Below are positions 23,201 through 30,723 of a stretch of 52,491 nt of DNA, piece after piece. The position numbers and the translations under genes were made by a program. This DNA comes from an uncultured Acetobacteraceae bacterium (GTDB taxonomy: Bacteria; Pseudomonadota; Alphaproteobacteria; Acetobacterales; Acetobacteraceae): assembly GCA_937873205.1 (NCBI GenBank), contig CALMVO010000031.1, positions 1 to 52,491 of the forward strand, written 5' to 3'. The notes beneath the pieces were generated by a model. That model was not told the origin of the DNA. It did not search any database and saw only the letters and a program-made list of their open reading frames with translations. The first letter of the stretch is position 1; every line of letters begins with the position of its first letter.

Positions 23201-23680
23201 CCGGTGCTGGGCGAGATGCCCGGCATCGGCGGCACCGTGCGCCACGTCGACAACTCGGTGGAGCGGCTGGAGGTGCGAACCCGCGGCTGGGTCCCCGAGC
23301 GTTACGTGCTCGGCTGCAACGGCTGCGCCGTGCCGCTGACGTCCACCGCGCAGGTCGGCGAGGCCGTGGGCGGCGTGCGGTTCAAGGCATGGGCGCCCGC
23401 GCACGGCATGCATCCGGTTCTGCCCGCGCAGACGCCGTTGGTGTTCGACGTGTATGACCGCTGGAGCGGGCGCTCGATCGGCGGCCTCACCCACCACGTG
23501 GCGCATCCAGGCGGCCGCAACTACGAGACCCGGCCAGTCAACGCGTCCGAGGCGGAGGCCCGCCGGCGCGCCCGGTTCCAGCCGTTCGGCCACACGCCGG
23601 GCGCGATGCCGGAGCCGGTGCCGGTCCCGTCGGCAGAGCAGCCAAGAACGCTCGATCTGCGGCGAGCGGCCTTCCCTTAA
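20246..23680 (+). CDS. Transglutaminase-like protein with C-terminal DUF2126
   Basis: The 1144-residue protein has three parts. Residues 1-80 form a bacterial transglutaminase N-terminal domain (MTLHVALTHRTSYHYDKP). A transglutaminase core follows, with a Cys180 / His230 / Asp246 triad in GKGSCRDSAW, DLHAWAEVY and GFDVTSG. From about residue 325 (LTMGGEPTFIAAGDMDADEW) a DUF2126 region runs to the end. I see no signal peptide. Its substrate is unknown: the fold predicts thiol protease, amidase or amide-transfer chemistry. In other genomes such proteins are neighbours of alpha-E and circularly permuted ATP-grasp genes, and none of those is here. Confidence 0.93.
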   Translation: MTLHVALTHRTSYHYDKPITLGPQTIRLRPAPHARTPLLSYALTVEPPEHFINWQQDPQGNHLARVVFPERVTRFEVTVDLVADMATINPFDFFLEPDAEEWPFAYDPVLHTELAPFRQAEMPGSLLNALLASLPRETTRTVPMLVGLNAMLRDRVAYIVRMESGVFTPEQTLAEGKGSCRDSAWLFVTVARHLGFAARFVSGYLIQLKPDPDTQGDGAQGAAADFTDLHAWAEVYLPGAGWIGFDVTSGLLTGEGHIPLAASPEPGSAAPISGLVERNEGRFDFAMGVTRVAESSRTTAPYPEPAWQAILSAGQAVDRALEAGDVRLTMGGEPTFIAAGDMDADEWNASALGPSKRSLSGRLIRRLVPEWAPGAVLQYGVGKHYPGEQLPRWAINATWRRDGQPVWTNPSLLASDDDQDDATAEDARRFARALAIELRVEPDRVLPAHEDIHHALWREHRLPANVIVEDARLADPLERARLARIYAQGLTADVGSVLPLRRIERGRERVWQTGRWLLRSDLLFLVPGDSAIGFRLPLQSLEWADPETIEPELAPDPFAPREALLPRWAPWTDATAIPPERTALADAAASDAELGRPSLPPRAPAPLRTATPAGPTLDLMRPQPPAEPRYPEEDADTDAARLVRTALTVEARRGLIHVFLPPLYRIEDWLDLVSAIEIVAAQQDRKLVLEGYAPPHDPRLASFSVTPDPGVIEVNVHPAVSWAEHVERTQVLYREARAVGLATEKFLLDGRHVGTGGGNHVVMGGATPADSPFLRRPDLLKSLLGYWHNHPSLSYLFSGLFIGPASQHPRIDEARMDALAELEIAFAQIVPGARVPHWLVDRLLRNLLADMTGNTHRTEFCIDKLYAPESSSGRLGLVELRAMEMPPHPQMAVAQALLLRAAIAAFWTTPYERRLVRWGTRLHDDFMLPHFVAEDLADALDDLAAHGQRLPPAFFAPHLEFRFPLAGSVTVSGITIELRQALEPWPVLGEMPGIGGTVRHVDNSVERLEVRTRGWVPERYVLGCNGCAVPLTSTAQVGEAVGGVRFKAWAPAHGMHPVLPAQTPLVFDVYDRWSGRSIGGLTHHVAHPGGRNYETRPVNASEAEARRRARFQPFGHTPGAMPEPVPVPSAEQPRTLDLRRAAFP

Positions 23681-23690
23681 GGAATCGGGT

Positions 23691-23735
23691 CTGGGGCCCG
23701 CGGCCCCAGCAGGGTCCAGGGGCGGAGCCCTTGGC
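23691..23735. repeat. Family A-related palindromic repeat, right-half copy
   Basis: A perfect hairpin CTGGGGCC-CGC-GGCCCCAG (23691-23709) is followed by GGGTCCAGGGGCGGAGCCC, which matches the right arm of the elements at 20081 and 45006. It fills the 84-base gap after the DUF2126 gene and probably acts as its terminator. Confidence 0.7.
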
Positions 23736-23764
23736 CTTTCTCCCCGCTGCCCCAGATAAGCGTC

Positions 23765-24613
23765 GTGAACGCGCTCCCCATCGCCTACGTCGTCTCGTTC
23801 CTCCTGCTGGCCGCCGCCGCCGGGCTGGTGTCGCTGCACCAGTATGTCCTGGCCGGCTTGCTGGTGGTGCTGGCGATCGTGCCGCCGGCGGCGATCAAGA
23901 TGGTCTCGCAGTGGCAGCGCGCCGTGGTGCTGCGGCTCGGCCGCTTCGCCGGCGTGCGTGGCCCCGGACTGTTCTTCCTGGTGCCGTTCTTCGAGGTGAT
24001 CCAGACCACGGTCGACATGCGCATCCGCACCACCGAGATCCGCGCCGAGGAGGCGTTGACCCGAGACACGGTGTCGATCGGCATGGACGCGATCGTGTTC
24101 TGGCGCGTGACCGACGCGGCCAAGGCGGCGCTGGAGATCGACAATTTCCAGCTCGCGGTGGAGCGGGTGGCGCAGACGTCGCTGCGCGAGATGATCGGCA
24201 CCAACGACCTGTCGCGGCTTCTGTCGGACCGCCAGCAGGCCGACATCGAGCTGCAGCGCTCGATCGGCGCCAAGACGCTCGATTGGGGCGTCGTGGTGAC
24301 CTCGGTGGAGATCAAGGATATCGGCATCCCGGCCTCGCTGCAGGACGCGATGAGCCGGCAGGCGCAGGCCGAGCGCGAGAAGCAGGCGCGCGAGACGCTG
24401 GCCTCGGCTGAGGTGGGCGTGGCCCGGCAGGTGAAGGCGGCGGCGGCGATCTATGCCAGCGATCCGACCGCGCTGAAGCTGCGGCAGATGAACCTGGTCT
24501 ACGAGATGAACAAGGACCGCGGCACCACCATCATCATCCCGAGCGACCTGGCCAGCGCGCTCGGTCGGCTGACCGCGGAGGAGATGACCGCCCCGCCGTC
24601 CGCCGCTCCGTGA
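23765..24613 (+). CDS. Stomatin/slipin-like SPFH membrane protein
   Basis: The 282-residue protein starts at GTG 23765 with two hydrophobic segments (about residues 6-22 and 25-42), followed by an SPFH domain (QWQRAVVLRLGRFAGVRGPGLFFLVP). The alanine-rich charged helix near residues 195-225 is typical of stomatins and the protein ends with LASALGRL. Slipins form membrane-bound oligomers that scaffold microdomains. Most bacterial slipins have an NfeD partner gene next door, and none is seen here. The stop overlaps or abuts an ExoX-like gene. Confidence 0.9.
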   Translation: MNALPIAYVVSFLLLAAAAGLVSLHQYVLAGLLVVLAIVPPAAIKMVSQWQRAVVLRLGRFAGVRGPGLFFLVPFFEVIQTTVDMRIRTTEIRAEEALTRDTVSIGMDAIVFWRVTDAAKAALEIDNFQLAVERVAQTSLREMIGTNDLSRLLSDRQQADIELQRSIGAKTLDWGVVVTSVEIKDIGIPASLQDAMSRQAQAEREKQARETLASAEVGVARQVKAAAAIYASDPTALKLRQMNLVYEMNKDRGTTIIIPSDLASALGRLTAEEMTAPPSAAP

Positions 24614-24615
24614 GC

Positions 24616-25386
24616 ATGCCTTTCCTGCGCGTCATCGACCTGGAGACCACCGGCAACAGCCATACCGATGGCGGCGTCGTCGAGATCGGCTGGCAGGACG
24701 TGGTCCACGACGGCGATGCCGGCTGGACGCTGACGGTCGGTCCGCAGGCGATGCTGATCGATCCCGTGAACCCGATCTCGGCCGCGACCTCGGCGATCCA
24801 CCACATCATCGACGAGGACGTGGCGGGCGCGCCGCGCTGGCAGGCGGTGGCGGGCGACATTCTGCGCGCCGCCCCCGGCCCGGCGCCGATGGCGCTGGTG
24901 GCGCACCGTGCGGCGTTCGAGCAGCGCTGGTGCACGCGCGCGCTGACCGGCGGCCTGCCCTGGATCTGCACCTGGAAGGGCGCGCTGCGGATCTGGCCCG
25001 AGGCGCCCGGGCACTCGAACCAGGGCCTGCGTTATTGGCGGCGCCCGGCCGGGCTCGATAGGGACGTGGGACTGCCCGCGCACCGGGCCGGGCCCGACGC
25101 CTACGTGACCGCCTTTCATGTGCGCGACATGCTGGCGGCGGTGTCGCCCGAGACCCTGATCGCCTGGTCGGCGCAGCCGGCGCTGCTGGCGCGCGTGCCG
25201 TATGGCCGGCTGCGCGGCCGCCGCTTCCGCGACCTCGCCGACGAGGATCTGGCCACGCTGGCCGCCGGGGAGCGGCCGGACGGCGACCTCGCCTTCACCG
25301 TCGCGCAGGAACGGACGCGCCGGAGCGAGTCGCACTCCGCATCGGCGGAGACCCCGTCCCCACCACAGCAGGCGCTGCCGATCTAG
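24616..25386 (+). CDS. ExoX-like DEDDh 3'-5' exonuclease
   Basis: From ATG 24616 the product has 256 residues; a GTG at 24610 overlapping the upstream stop is the alternative. IDLETTG (first two acidic residues), GGVVEIG and HRAGPDAYVTAFH (His and Asp of ExoIII) form a DnaQ-fold exonuclease. The overall pattern resembles E. coli ExoX, including the C-terminal YGRLRGRRFRDLADEDLATL module that corresponds to ExoX FGKYRGK. The third acidic position, in AHNxxFD of ExoX, is Glu here (AHRAAFE). It is probably co-transcribed with the slipin gene and ends inside a palindrome. Confidence 0.85.
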   Translation: MPFLRVIDLETTGNSHTDGGVVEIGWQDVVHDGDAGWTLTVGPQAMLIDPVNPISAATSAIHHIIDEDVAGAPRWQAVAGDILRAAPGPAPMALVAHRAAFEQRWCTRALTGGLPWICTWKGALRIWPEAPGHSNQGLRYWRRPAGLDRDVGLPAHRAGPDAYVTAFHVRDMLAAVSPETLIAWSAQPALLARVPYGRLRGRRFRDLADEDLATLAAGERPDGDLAFTVAQERTRRSESHSASAETPSPPQQALPI

Positions 25387-25417
25387 AGCATCATCCGATC
25401 GGATAAAGATGCTCTAG
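25383..25417. repeat. Family B palindrome with TAG stops in both arms
   Basis: CTAGAGCATC (25383-25392) and GATGCTCTAG (25408-25417) flank a perfect inner palindrome ATCCGATCGGAT. The left arm supplies the TAG of the exonuclease gene, and the right arm, read on the other strand, supplies the TAG of the dehydratase gene. It is ideally placed as a bidirectional terminator between converging genes. A longer relative lies at 46168-46216. Confidence 0.8.
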
Positions 25418-26367
25418 GCCAGCACCCACCGATGGAACAGCGAGAGGTCGATGTTGCCGCCACAGAGCACGACGCCGATCCGGCGCCCGGCCTCGAGTGG
25501 GCGGTCCGCCAGCAGGGCGGCGAGGGGCGCGGCGCCGGCGCCCTCGGCCAGGTTGTGCGTGTCGAACCAATAGGCGCGGATCGCCGCCGCCACCTGGTCG
25601 TCGGTCACGGTGACGATCCGTGCGGCACCGCGCGCGATGATGGCCAGAGCGTCGGGGTCGGGGATGCGGACCGCGAGCCCGTCCGCCATCGTCTCCGCGC
25701 TGTCGAGATGCACCGGACGCCCCTCGGCGATGGAGCGGGCATAGGCCGGGGCGTGGGCGCTCTGCACGCCGACGATCTCCGTCTCCAGCCCCAACAGGTC
25801 ACGGGCCAGGATGGCGCCGCAGATGCCGGACCCGAGGCCGATCGGCACGTACAGCGCATCGAGCGGCGGGGCGCCCCGGAACAGCTCCAGCGCCCAGGTC
25901 GCGACACCCAGCACCAGGTCCGGATGAAACGACGGCGCAAACCGCAGGCGCTGGGCCTCGGCCAGGCGCCCGGCTTCGATCCGGGCCTCGTCGAAGTCGG
26001 CCCCATGCTCGATCAGCCGGGCGCCGAGCGCCCGGATGGCGGCGTTCTTCTCCACGCTGTTGCCGTGCGGGACCACGATCGTCACCGGCAGGCCGAAGCG
26101 GCGGCCGGCATAGGCGAGCGACTGTCCGTGGTTGCCGCGCGTGGCGGAGATGATCCCGTTCGGCGCCGTGCCGTCGCGGACCAGGCGGCCGACATGGATC
26201 AGGCCGCCCCGCACCTTGAAGGCCCCGGTGGGCGTGTGGTTCTCGTGCTTGACCCACACCTCCGCGCCGACCCGCTCGGCCAGCAGCGGCCAGGCATAGT
26301 GCGGCGTGCCCGGAAAACAGCGATGCACCTCGGCCCGGGCCGCCTCCAACTCGTCGAGCGTGAACAC
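25414..26367 (-). CDS. Threonine/serine dehydratase-like PLP enzyme
   Basis: This is a fold type II PLP enzyme (L-threonine/L-serine dehydratase family), predicted to deaminate threonine or serine to a 2-keto acid. I chose GTG 26367 because GAGGA lies seven bases upstream and (M)FTLDELEAA looks like the family N-terminus; an in-frame ATG-type start at 26445 adds 26 charged residues. The PLP lysine is Lys51 in HTPTGAFKVRGG. The phosphate-binding loop is GLGSGICGA and the C-terminal CGGN is present. There is no ACT regulatory domain, so it is unlike biosynthetic IlvA. Racemase or other dehydratase activity cannot be excluded. Confidence 0.88.
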   Translation of the reverse strand: MFTLDELEAARAEVHRCFPGTPHYAWPLLAERVGAEVWVKHENHTPTGAFKVRGGLIHVGRLVRDGTAPNGIISATRGNHGQSLAYAGRRFGLPVTIVVPHGNSVEKNAAIRALGARLIEHGADFDEARIEAGRLAEAQRLRFAPSFHPDLVLGVATWALELFRGAPPLDALYVPIGLGSGICGAILARDLLGLETEIVGVQSAHAPAYARSIAEGRPVHLDSAETMADGLAVRIPDPDALAIIARGAARIVTVTDDQVAAAIRAYWFDTHNLAEGAGAAPLAALLADRPLEAGRRIGVVLCGGNIDLSLFHRWVLA

Positions 26368-26479
26368 GCGCCATTCCTCGTTCCGTGGCCGCGCCACCTT
26401 ACGGGATCGCCGCGCGGCCGGGTCGGATTTCGATCCGGCGGCCATTCCGATCCGCCCGGGATCGGGCTATGCGACGACC

Positions 26480-27220
26480 ATGCTCGAGGCCCAGCGAATC
26501 ACCGTCGTCCTGCCCGCCTACAACGCGGCGCTGACGCTGCGCCGCACCTACGACGAGATCCCGCACGACATCGTCGACGACGTGATCCTGACCGACGATG
26601 CCAGCACCGACGAGACGGTGGCGCTGGCCCGCGAGCTCGGCATCCACGTGGTCCGCCACGAGCGCAACCGCGGCTATGGCGGCAACCAGAAGACCTGCTA
26701 CGCCGAGGCGCTGGCCCGCGGCGCCGACATCGTCATCATGCTTCACCCGGACTACCAGTATTCGCCCCGGCTGGTGACGGCGATGGCGTCGATGCTGGTG
26801 TCGGGCGAGTACGACGCGGTGATGGCGTCGCGCATCCTCGGCAAGGGCGCGCTGCGTGGCGGCATGCCGCTCTACAAGTACGTCGCCAACCGCGGCCTGA
26901 CCCTGGTGCAGAACGTGCTGCTCAACGCCAAGCTGTCGGAATATCACTCGGGCTACCGCGCCTGGACCCGCGCGGTGCTGACCCGGCTGCCGCTGGTCGC
27001 CTGCTCGGACGACTTCGTGTTCGACAACCAGATGCTGGCGCAGGCGCTGTTCTACGGGTTCCGCATCGGCGAGATCTCGTGCCCGACGCGCTACTTCGAG
27101 GAGGCGTCCTCGATCAACCTGCAGCGCAGCGTGGTCTACGGGCTGGGCGTGCTGGGTACCTCGGCCGGGTTCCTGCTGCACCGGCTGGGCATGCGGCGCT
27201 CGCCCCTCTACGACCGGTGA
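26480..27220 (+). CDS. Glycosyltransferase family 2 (polyprenyl-phosphate type)
   Basis: The 246-residue protein has a GT-A fold: ITVVLPAYNAALTLRRTYDEI at the N-terminus, LTDDASTDET near residue 36, and the metal/nucleotide motif MLHPDYQYSP near residue 93. The C-terminal SGYRAWTR and CSDDFVFDNQM segments resemble enzymes that move a sugar from a nucleotide donor onto polyprenyl phosphate. No transmembrane anchor is visible. Its stop overlaps the next gene by four bases (GTGA), so it is made together with a VTT-domain membrane protein. Confidence 0.88.
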   Translation: MLEAQRITVVLPAYNAALTLRRTYDEIPHDIVDDVILTDDASTDETVALARELGIHVVRHERNRGYGGNQKTCYAEALARGADIVIMLHPDYQYSPRLVTAMASMLVSGEYDAVMASRILGKGALRGGMPLYKYVANRGLTLVQNVLLNAKLSEYHSGYRAWTRAVLTRLPLVACSDDFVFDNQMLAQALFYGFRIGEISCPTRYFEEASSINLQRSVVYGLGVLGTSAGFLLHRLGMRRSPLYDR

Positions 27221-27975
27221 GCCTGATCGCCCAGAACCGGGACGGGCAGGAGGCGCCGCGCCGCCGCGCCTGGATGCTGCCGGCGGCCGTGCTGGCCGGT
27301 GCGGCGGCGCTGGCCGGGCTTCTGCTGGCGCGGCGGCGCATCGCCGACCCGCTGTGGGCGCTGCTGGACTGGGCGCGCGGCGCCGGCGAGGCGGGCTGGG
27401 CGACCGCGGCGCTGGTGCAGATGCTGGTCGCCTCGACCGGGGTGCTGCCGGCCTCGCTGACCGGGCTCGCCGCGGGTGCCGTGTACGGGATCGGGCTCGG
27501 CTTCCTGCTGGCGGCGTCGGGCACCCTGGCCGGTGCGCTGCTGGCCTTCCTGCTCGCCCGGTCGCTGGCCCGCGGGCTGGTGCTGCGCTGGCTCGGCCGC
27601 AGCGCCGGCGGGCGCCGCCGCTGGATCGCCCGGCTCGACCACGCGATCGCGCGGGACGGCTGGCGCACCGTCTGCCTGCTGCGGCTGTCGCCGGTGATGC
27701 CGTTCGCGGCCACCAGCTACGCGCTGGGCCTGACCGGCGTCCGCCTGCGCGACTACCTGCTGGGCACGCTGGCCTCGCTGCCAGCGCTGCTGGGCTACGT
27801 CGTGCTCGGGCGCCTCGCCGGCTCCGGCGTGCAGGCGGCGGCCCATGGCGCGGGAGCCGCCCGCTGGGCGATGCTGGGGGTGGGCATCGTAGCGACCCTG
27901 GTGCTGACCGTGCGGATCGGCCGGCTGGCCGCCGAGACCAGCCTCGGCGACACCGCGGCCGACCTGGACGGCTGA
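27217..27975 (+). CDS. VTT/DedA-superfamily membrane protein (TVP38/TMEM64-like)
   Basis: GTG 27217 overlaps the glycosyltransferase stop and gives 252 residues. It has hydrophobic segments near residues 20-38, 58-85 and 86-105 and two near the C-terminus. The VTT signature is recognisable as LTGLAAGAVYGIGLGFLLA and LLRLSPVMPFAATSYALGLT. Some members of the wider DedA superfamily recycle undecaprenyl phosphate across the membrane. That role for this protein is inferred only from superfamily and coupling. The open frame upstream of 27217 is an artefact of high GC. Confidence 0.85.
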   Translation: MSLIAQNRDGQEAPRRRAWMLPAAVLAGAAALAGLLLARRRIADPLWALLDWARGAGEAGWATAALVQMLVASTGVLPASLTGLAAGAVYGIGLGFLLAASGTLAGALLAFLLARSLARGLVLRWLGRSAGGRRRWIARLDHAIARDGWRTVCLLRLSPVMPFAATSYALGLTGVRLRDYLLGTLASLPALLGYVVLGRLAGSGVQAAAHGAGAARWAMLGVGIVATLVLTVRIGRLAAETSLGDTAADLDG

Positions 27976-27988
27976 TCCGTCCCGGCGG

Positions 27989-29365
27989 TCAGGAGGGGTA
28001 GTATCGCCACAGGATCGCCCGGATGGTGATCGTGATCGACAGCAGAGGATACAGGCACAGGGCCACGCGCATCCAGGTGAGCGACCGGAGCCGTCTCCGC
28101 GGCAGCACGAGGGCCAGGAACGGCATGATCGGCAAAAAATACCGTCCCTGCACCCCGTCGACGACGCGTCCGCCGACCGGGCTCCAGCTCAGATATTCGA
28201 GCAGGAAGACCGCGCCGATCGCACCGAGCAGCAGGATGGCGGCAGCCAGCCCCCGGACCACGCCGTCCAGCTTTTGATGGTCCGGCAGGGACGCCAGCAC
28301 GGCCAGCAGCAGCATGACGGCCGTCGCGGCGTAGTAGGGCATCGGCAACGGCGTATCGAGCCAGCCGAGCACGCCGACGAACGTCCGGAAGAGGTCGAAG
28401 TGTCGGAGCCACTGGTTCTGGATCGTGGTCCAGACCAGGACAGGCACGAGGTGAGGATGGAGCAGGAGCGCATGCGTCTGCGCCGCCACCTGATCCGCCA
28501 GCGGCGTGTAGAGGGTGATGCGGCCGGTCAATGCGGTCCAGCCCAGGACCGAGGCGATCGGCAGCACCGTGCTCACGACCCTGACGGCCAGCGACAGCTC
28601 CGGCAGGATCCAGGGTAGGAGGCAGAACGGCAGCAGGGCCGGCCGCGCCATGGCGGCCAGCGCCAGGGCCGTGCTGCCTGCGGCGAGGCCGGCGCCGGTC
28701 AGCCGTATTCGCGCGAACAGCGCCGCGGCCAGTGCGGACAGCGCGATCATCGGGCCGTCCTGCGTCACCGCCGCGAACAGGGCCAGGCTCATCGGCAGGC
28801 AGAGCAGCGTGAACAGCAGAGGGGCGACATCGCCGGCAAGCCCGATCGCGAGGGCGGCGATACCCGTGCTCACAACGCCGTCGAGCAGTCGCGAGAGGAC
28901 CACGCCATGCAGAACCGACAGATGCAGCAGCCGCCCCGTCCCTTGGCCGATCGCCGCCGGTATGTAGAGCAAGGGCGGATAGATGGCCGTGTTGACGAAA
29001 GAGTCGGGCCGCGACACACCCCAGGCGATCGCTGCACCCTGCTTCTTCATCGATTTGGTCACCTTCGTCCCCGGCTGGAAGGGCAGCCCCGCGAAGACCG
29101 TCCACAGGTGAGTCAGGCCGATATCGGTGCGGCCTCCGGAACTGAGCGGGCCGGCGAAGCGGGTCGCGAGCAGCTCGCCATGGCTGATCTCGTTCGCGCG
29201 CTGCGCGTGGCCCATCTCGTCGGCGGCCTGGAACGGCGGCATCAGCAGTGCGATCGAGGGGATCGCCACCGCCGCATAGACGCAGAAGAGCCCGGCCAGA
29301 AACCAGGGGCGGCGGCAGAGACCAACCATGTCGTGAATCGCGACCTTTATCCGCATGTCGTGCAT
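27989..29365 (-). CDS. DUF2142-like polytopic membrane protein
   Basis: ATG 29365 behind AGGAG gives 458 residues; the open frame continues upstream to 29500 but overlaps the preceding gene. There are about ten to eleven hydrophobic segments. After the first comes MPPFQAADEMGHAQRANEI, reminiscent of the first periplasmic loop of DUF2142 and GT-C-like proteins, where acidic residues sit near the lipid-sugar site. VQGRYFLPIMPF near the C-terminus also fits DUF2142. The activity is unknown. It is the third gene of a (-) operon, 25 bases after the preceding gene. Confidence 0.72.
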   Translation of the reverse strand: MHDMRIKVAIHDMVGLCRRPWFLAGLFCVYAAVAIPSIALLMPPFQAADEMGHAQRANEISHGELLATRFAGPLSSGGRTDIGLTHLWTVFAGLPFQPGTKVTKSMKKQGAAIAWGVSRPDSFVNTAIYPPLLYIPAAIGQGTGRLLHLSVLHGVVLSRLLDGVVSTGIAALAIGLAGDVAPLLFTLLCLPMSLALFAAVTQDGPMIALSALAAALFARIRLTGAGLAAGSTALALAAMARPALLPFCLLPWILPELSLAVRVVSTVLPIASVLGWTALTGRITLYTPLADQVAAQTHALLLHPHLVPVLVWTTIQNQWLRHFDLFRTFVGVLGWLDTPLPMPYYAATAVMLLLAVLASLPDHQKLDGVVRGLAAAILLLGAIGAVFLLEYLSWSPVGGRVVDGVQGRYFLPIMPFLALVLPRRRLRSLTWMRVALCLYPLLSITITIRAILWRYYPS

Positions 29366-29390
29366 CGTCTCCTGGACCCGGCCACGGCTG

Positions 29391-30713
29391 CTATGGCCGC
29401 CGCGGCAGCGAGACCGTCGCCCAGCTCTCGGGCCAGACATGCGGCTGATAGGCGGGATCGGCCTGCCACAGCGCCGCCTCGTGGCGCCAAGGCGGGCCAT
29501 GGCCGATGAAGGCCCAGGGATGCACGTATTCCACGCCGCCCAGGGCGAGCAGCCACAACACGACCGCCGCGGCGCCGAGCCCGATCCAACGCGGCGCGGT
29601 CGCGGCCAGCGCCAGGATCGACAGCGAGAACAGCGCCTGGGGGACGAAAATGTAGCGGCCGCCGGCGCGGGCGTGGATCAGTCCCTCGGCACCGCCGATC
29701 GCCCCGAAATAGCTGGCGCAGGCGACGATGCCGCCGCCGGCCAGCAGCCAGAACGCCGGACGACTGATGCGATGCCGGAGTGTCAGTAGCAGAAATGGCC
29801 CGAATACCAGGATCGGCAGCAAGGTGGCCTTCAGCGGCACGTGCCCGGACTGCCGGCGCACCTCGATCAGCCGGGCGGCGAGGTCGGTATGGGCGATGCC
29901 AAGGAACGGCAGATAGAGGTGCCGCACGGTGAAGATGTCGAGCAGCACGATCGGGTCGAGGCTGTAGCCGCGGCTGTGCTCCGCATGGAAGAACAGGCCG
30001 AGCTGCAGCACGCTGCCGATCCCCAGCACGAGCGCTTGCCAGAGCCGCCCGCGATCGCGGTCGAGCGCCGCGCGGGCAAGGAACAGCGGGAGCAGGGCGA
30101 TGGCGCCCGGCCCGCAGAGTGGCGCCAGCAGCAGCAGCGCGAAGCGGAACGCCGTGGCGAGCGACCGCACCGGTTCGGGCCGCAGCGCCAGGATGATGCC
30201 GCAGCACAGCGCCAGCTCGAACTGGCAATGCAGGGTCTGCAGCCAGATCTCCTCCACCGCCGGCACGAACAGCACCAGCAGCGCCGCCGCGACCCTGACC
30301 ATGCGGGGCCGCAGCCAGCCGTCGCCGGCGCCGAGCAGCAGCCCCAGCGGGCAGAGCTGCACCAGCAGGGCCAGGATCATGGTGAGGTAGGGCGCCAGCC
30401 GTACCGGCAGCAGCCAGCGCGCGGCCAGGGTGCCGGCGTTGGCGGCGAGGTTCAGGTAGCCGCCGAACGGGTGGAACAGCGCCTGTCCGGGCGGCATCAC
30501 CCAGGCGTTGTGGAAGAAGACGTTGCCCTCCTCGCACCAGAACCGGCTCTCGATGAGGATGTCGGGCATCCGCAGGCAGATCGCGAGCGCCAGCAGGACG
30601 AGCGTCCCCGAGACGAACATGCGGTCGCGCCGCAAGGGGCGGGTGATCGTCAGGGGCGCGTCTTCCGGTGCAGGCGACGGCGCGTCGCGGACCGGCTGCT
30701 GGTCCCATCCCAT
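29391..30713 (-). CDS. Polytopic membrane protein, GT-C-like, function unknown
   Basis: The 440-residue protein has a short Pro/Arg-rich cytosolic N-terminus and about ten hydrophobic segments. The first loop contains SRFWCEEGNVFFHNAW, an acidic pair soon after the first membrane helix, as in GT-C glycosyltransferases. I do not recognise a named family. It is sandwiched between the zinc-ribbon HExxH gene (10 bases upstream) and the DUF2142-like gene, so the three are probably one transcript. A lipid-linked sugar transferase is the best guess, weakly supported. Confidence 0.65.
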   Translation of the reverse strand: MGWDQQPVRDAPSPAPEDAPLTITRPLRRDRMFVSGTLVLLALAICLRMPDILIESRFWCEEGNVFFHNAWVMPPGQALFHPFGGYLNLAANAGTLAARWLLPVRLAPYLTMILALLVQLCPLGLLLGAGDGWLRPRMVRVAAALLVLFVPAVEEIWLQTLHCQFELALCCGIILALRPEPVRSLATAFRFALLLLAPLCGPGAIALLPLFLARAALDRDRGRLWQALVLGIGSVLQLGLFFHAEHSRGYSLDPIVLLDIFTVRHLYLPFLGIAHTDLAARLIEVRRQSGHVPLKATLLPILVFGPFLLLTLRHRISRPAFWLLAGGGIVACASYFGAIGGAEGLIHARAGGRYIFVPQALFSLSILALAATAPRWIGLGAAAVVLWLLALGGVEYVHPWAFIGHGPPWRHEAALWQADPAYQPHVWPESWATVSLPRRP

Positions 30714-30723
30714 CGCGGCCGCG

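Noticed and set aside
25432..27216. Long + strand N-terminal extension of the VTT protein frame
   Set aside because: It overlaps the dehydratase gene in antisense and the GT2 gene in another frame. The GTG at 27217 with GTGA coupling explains the real start.
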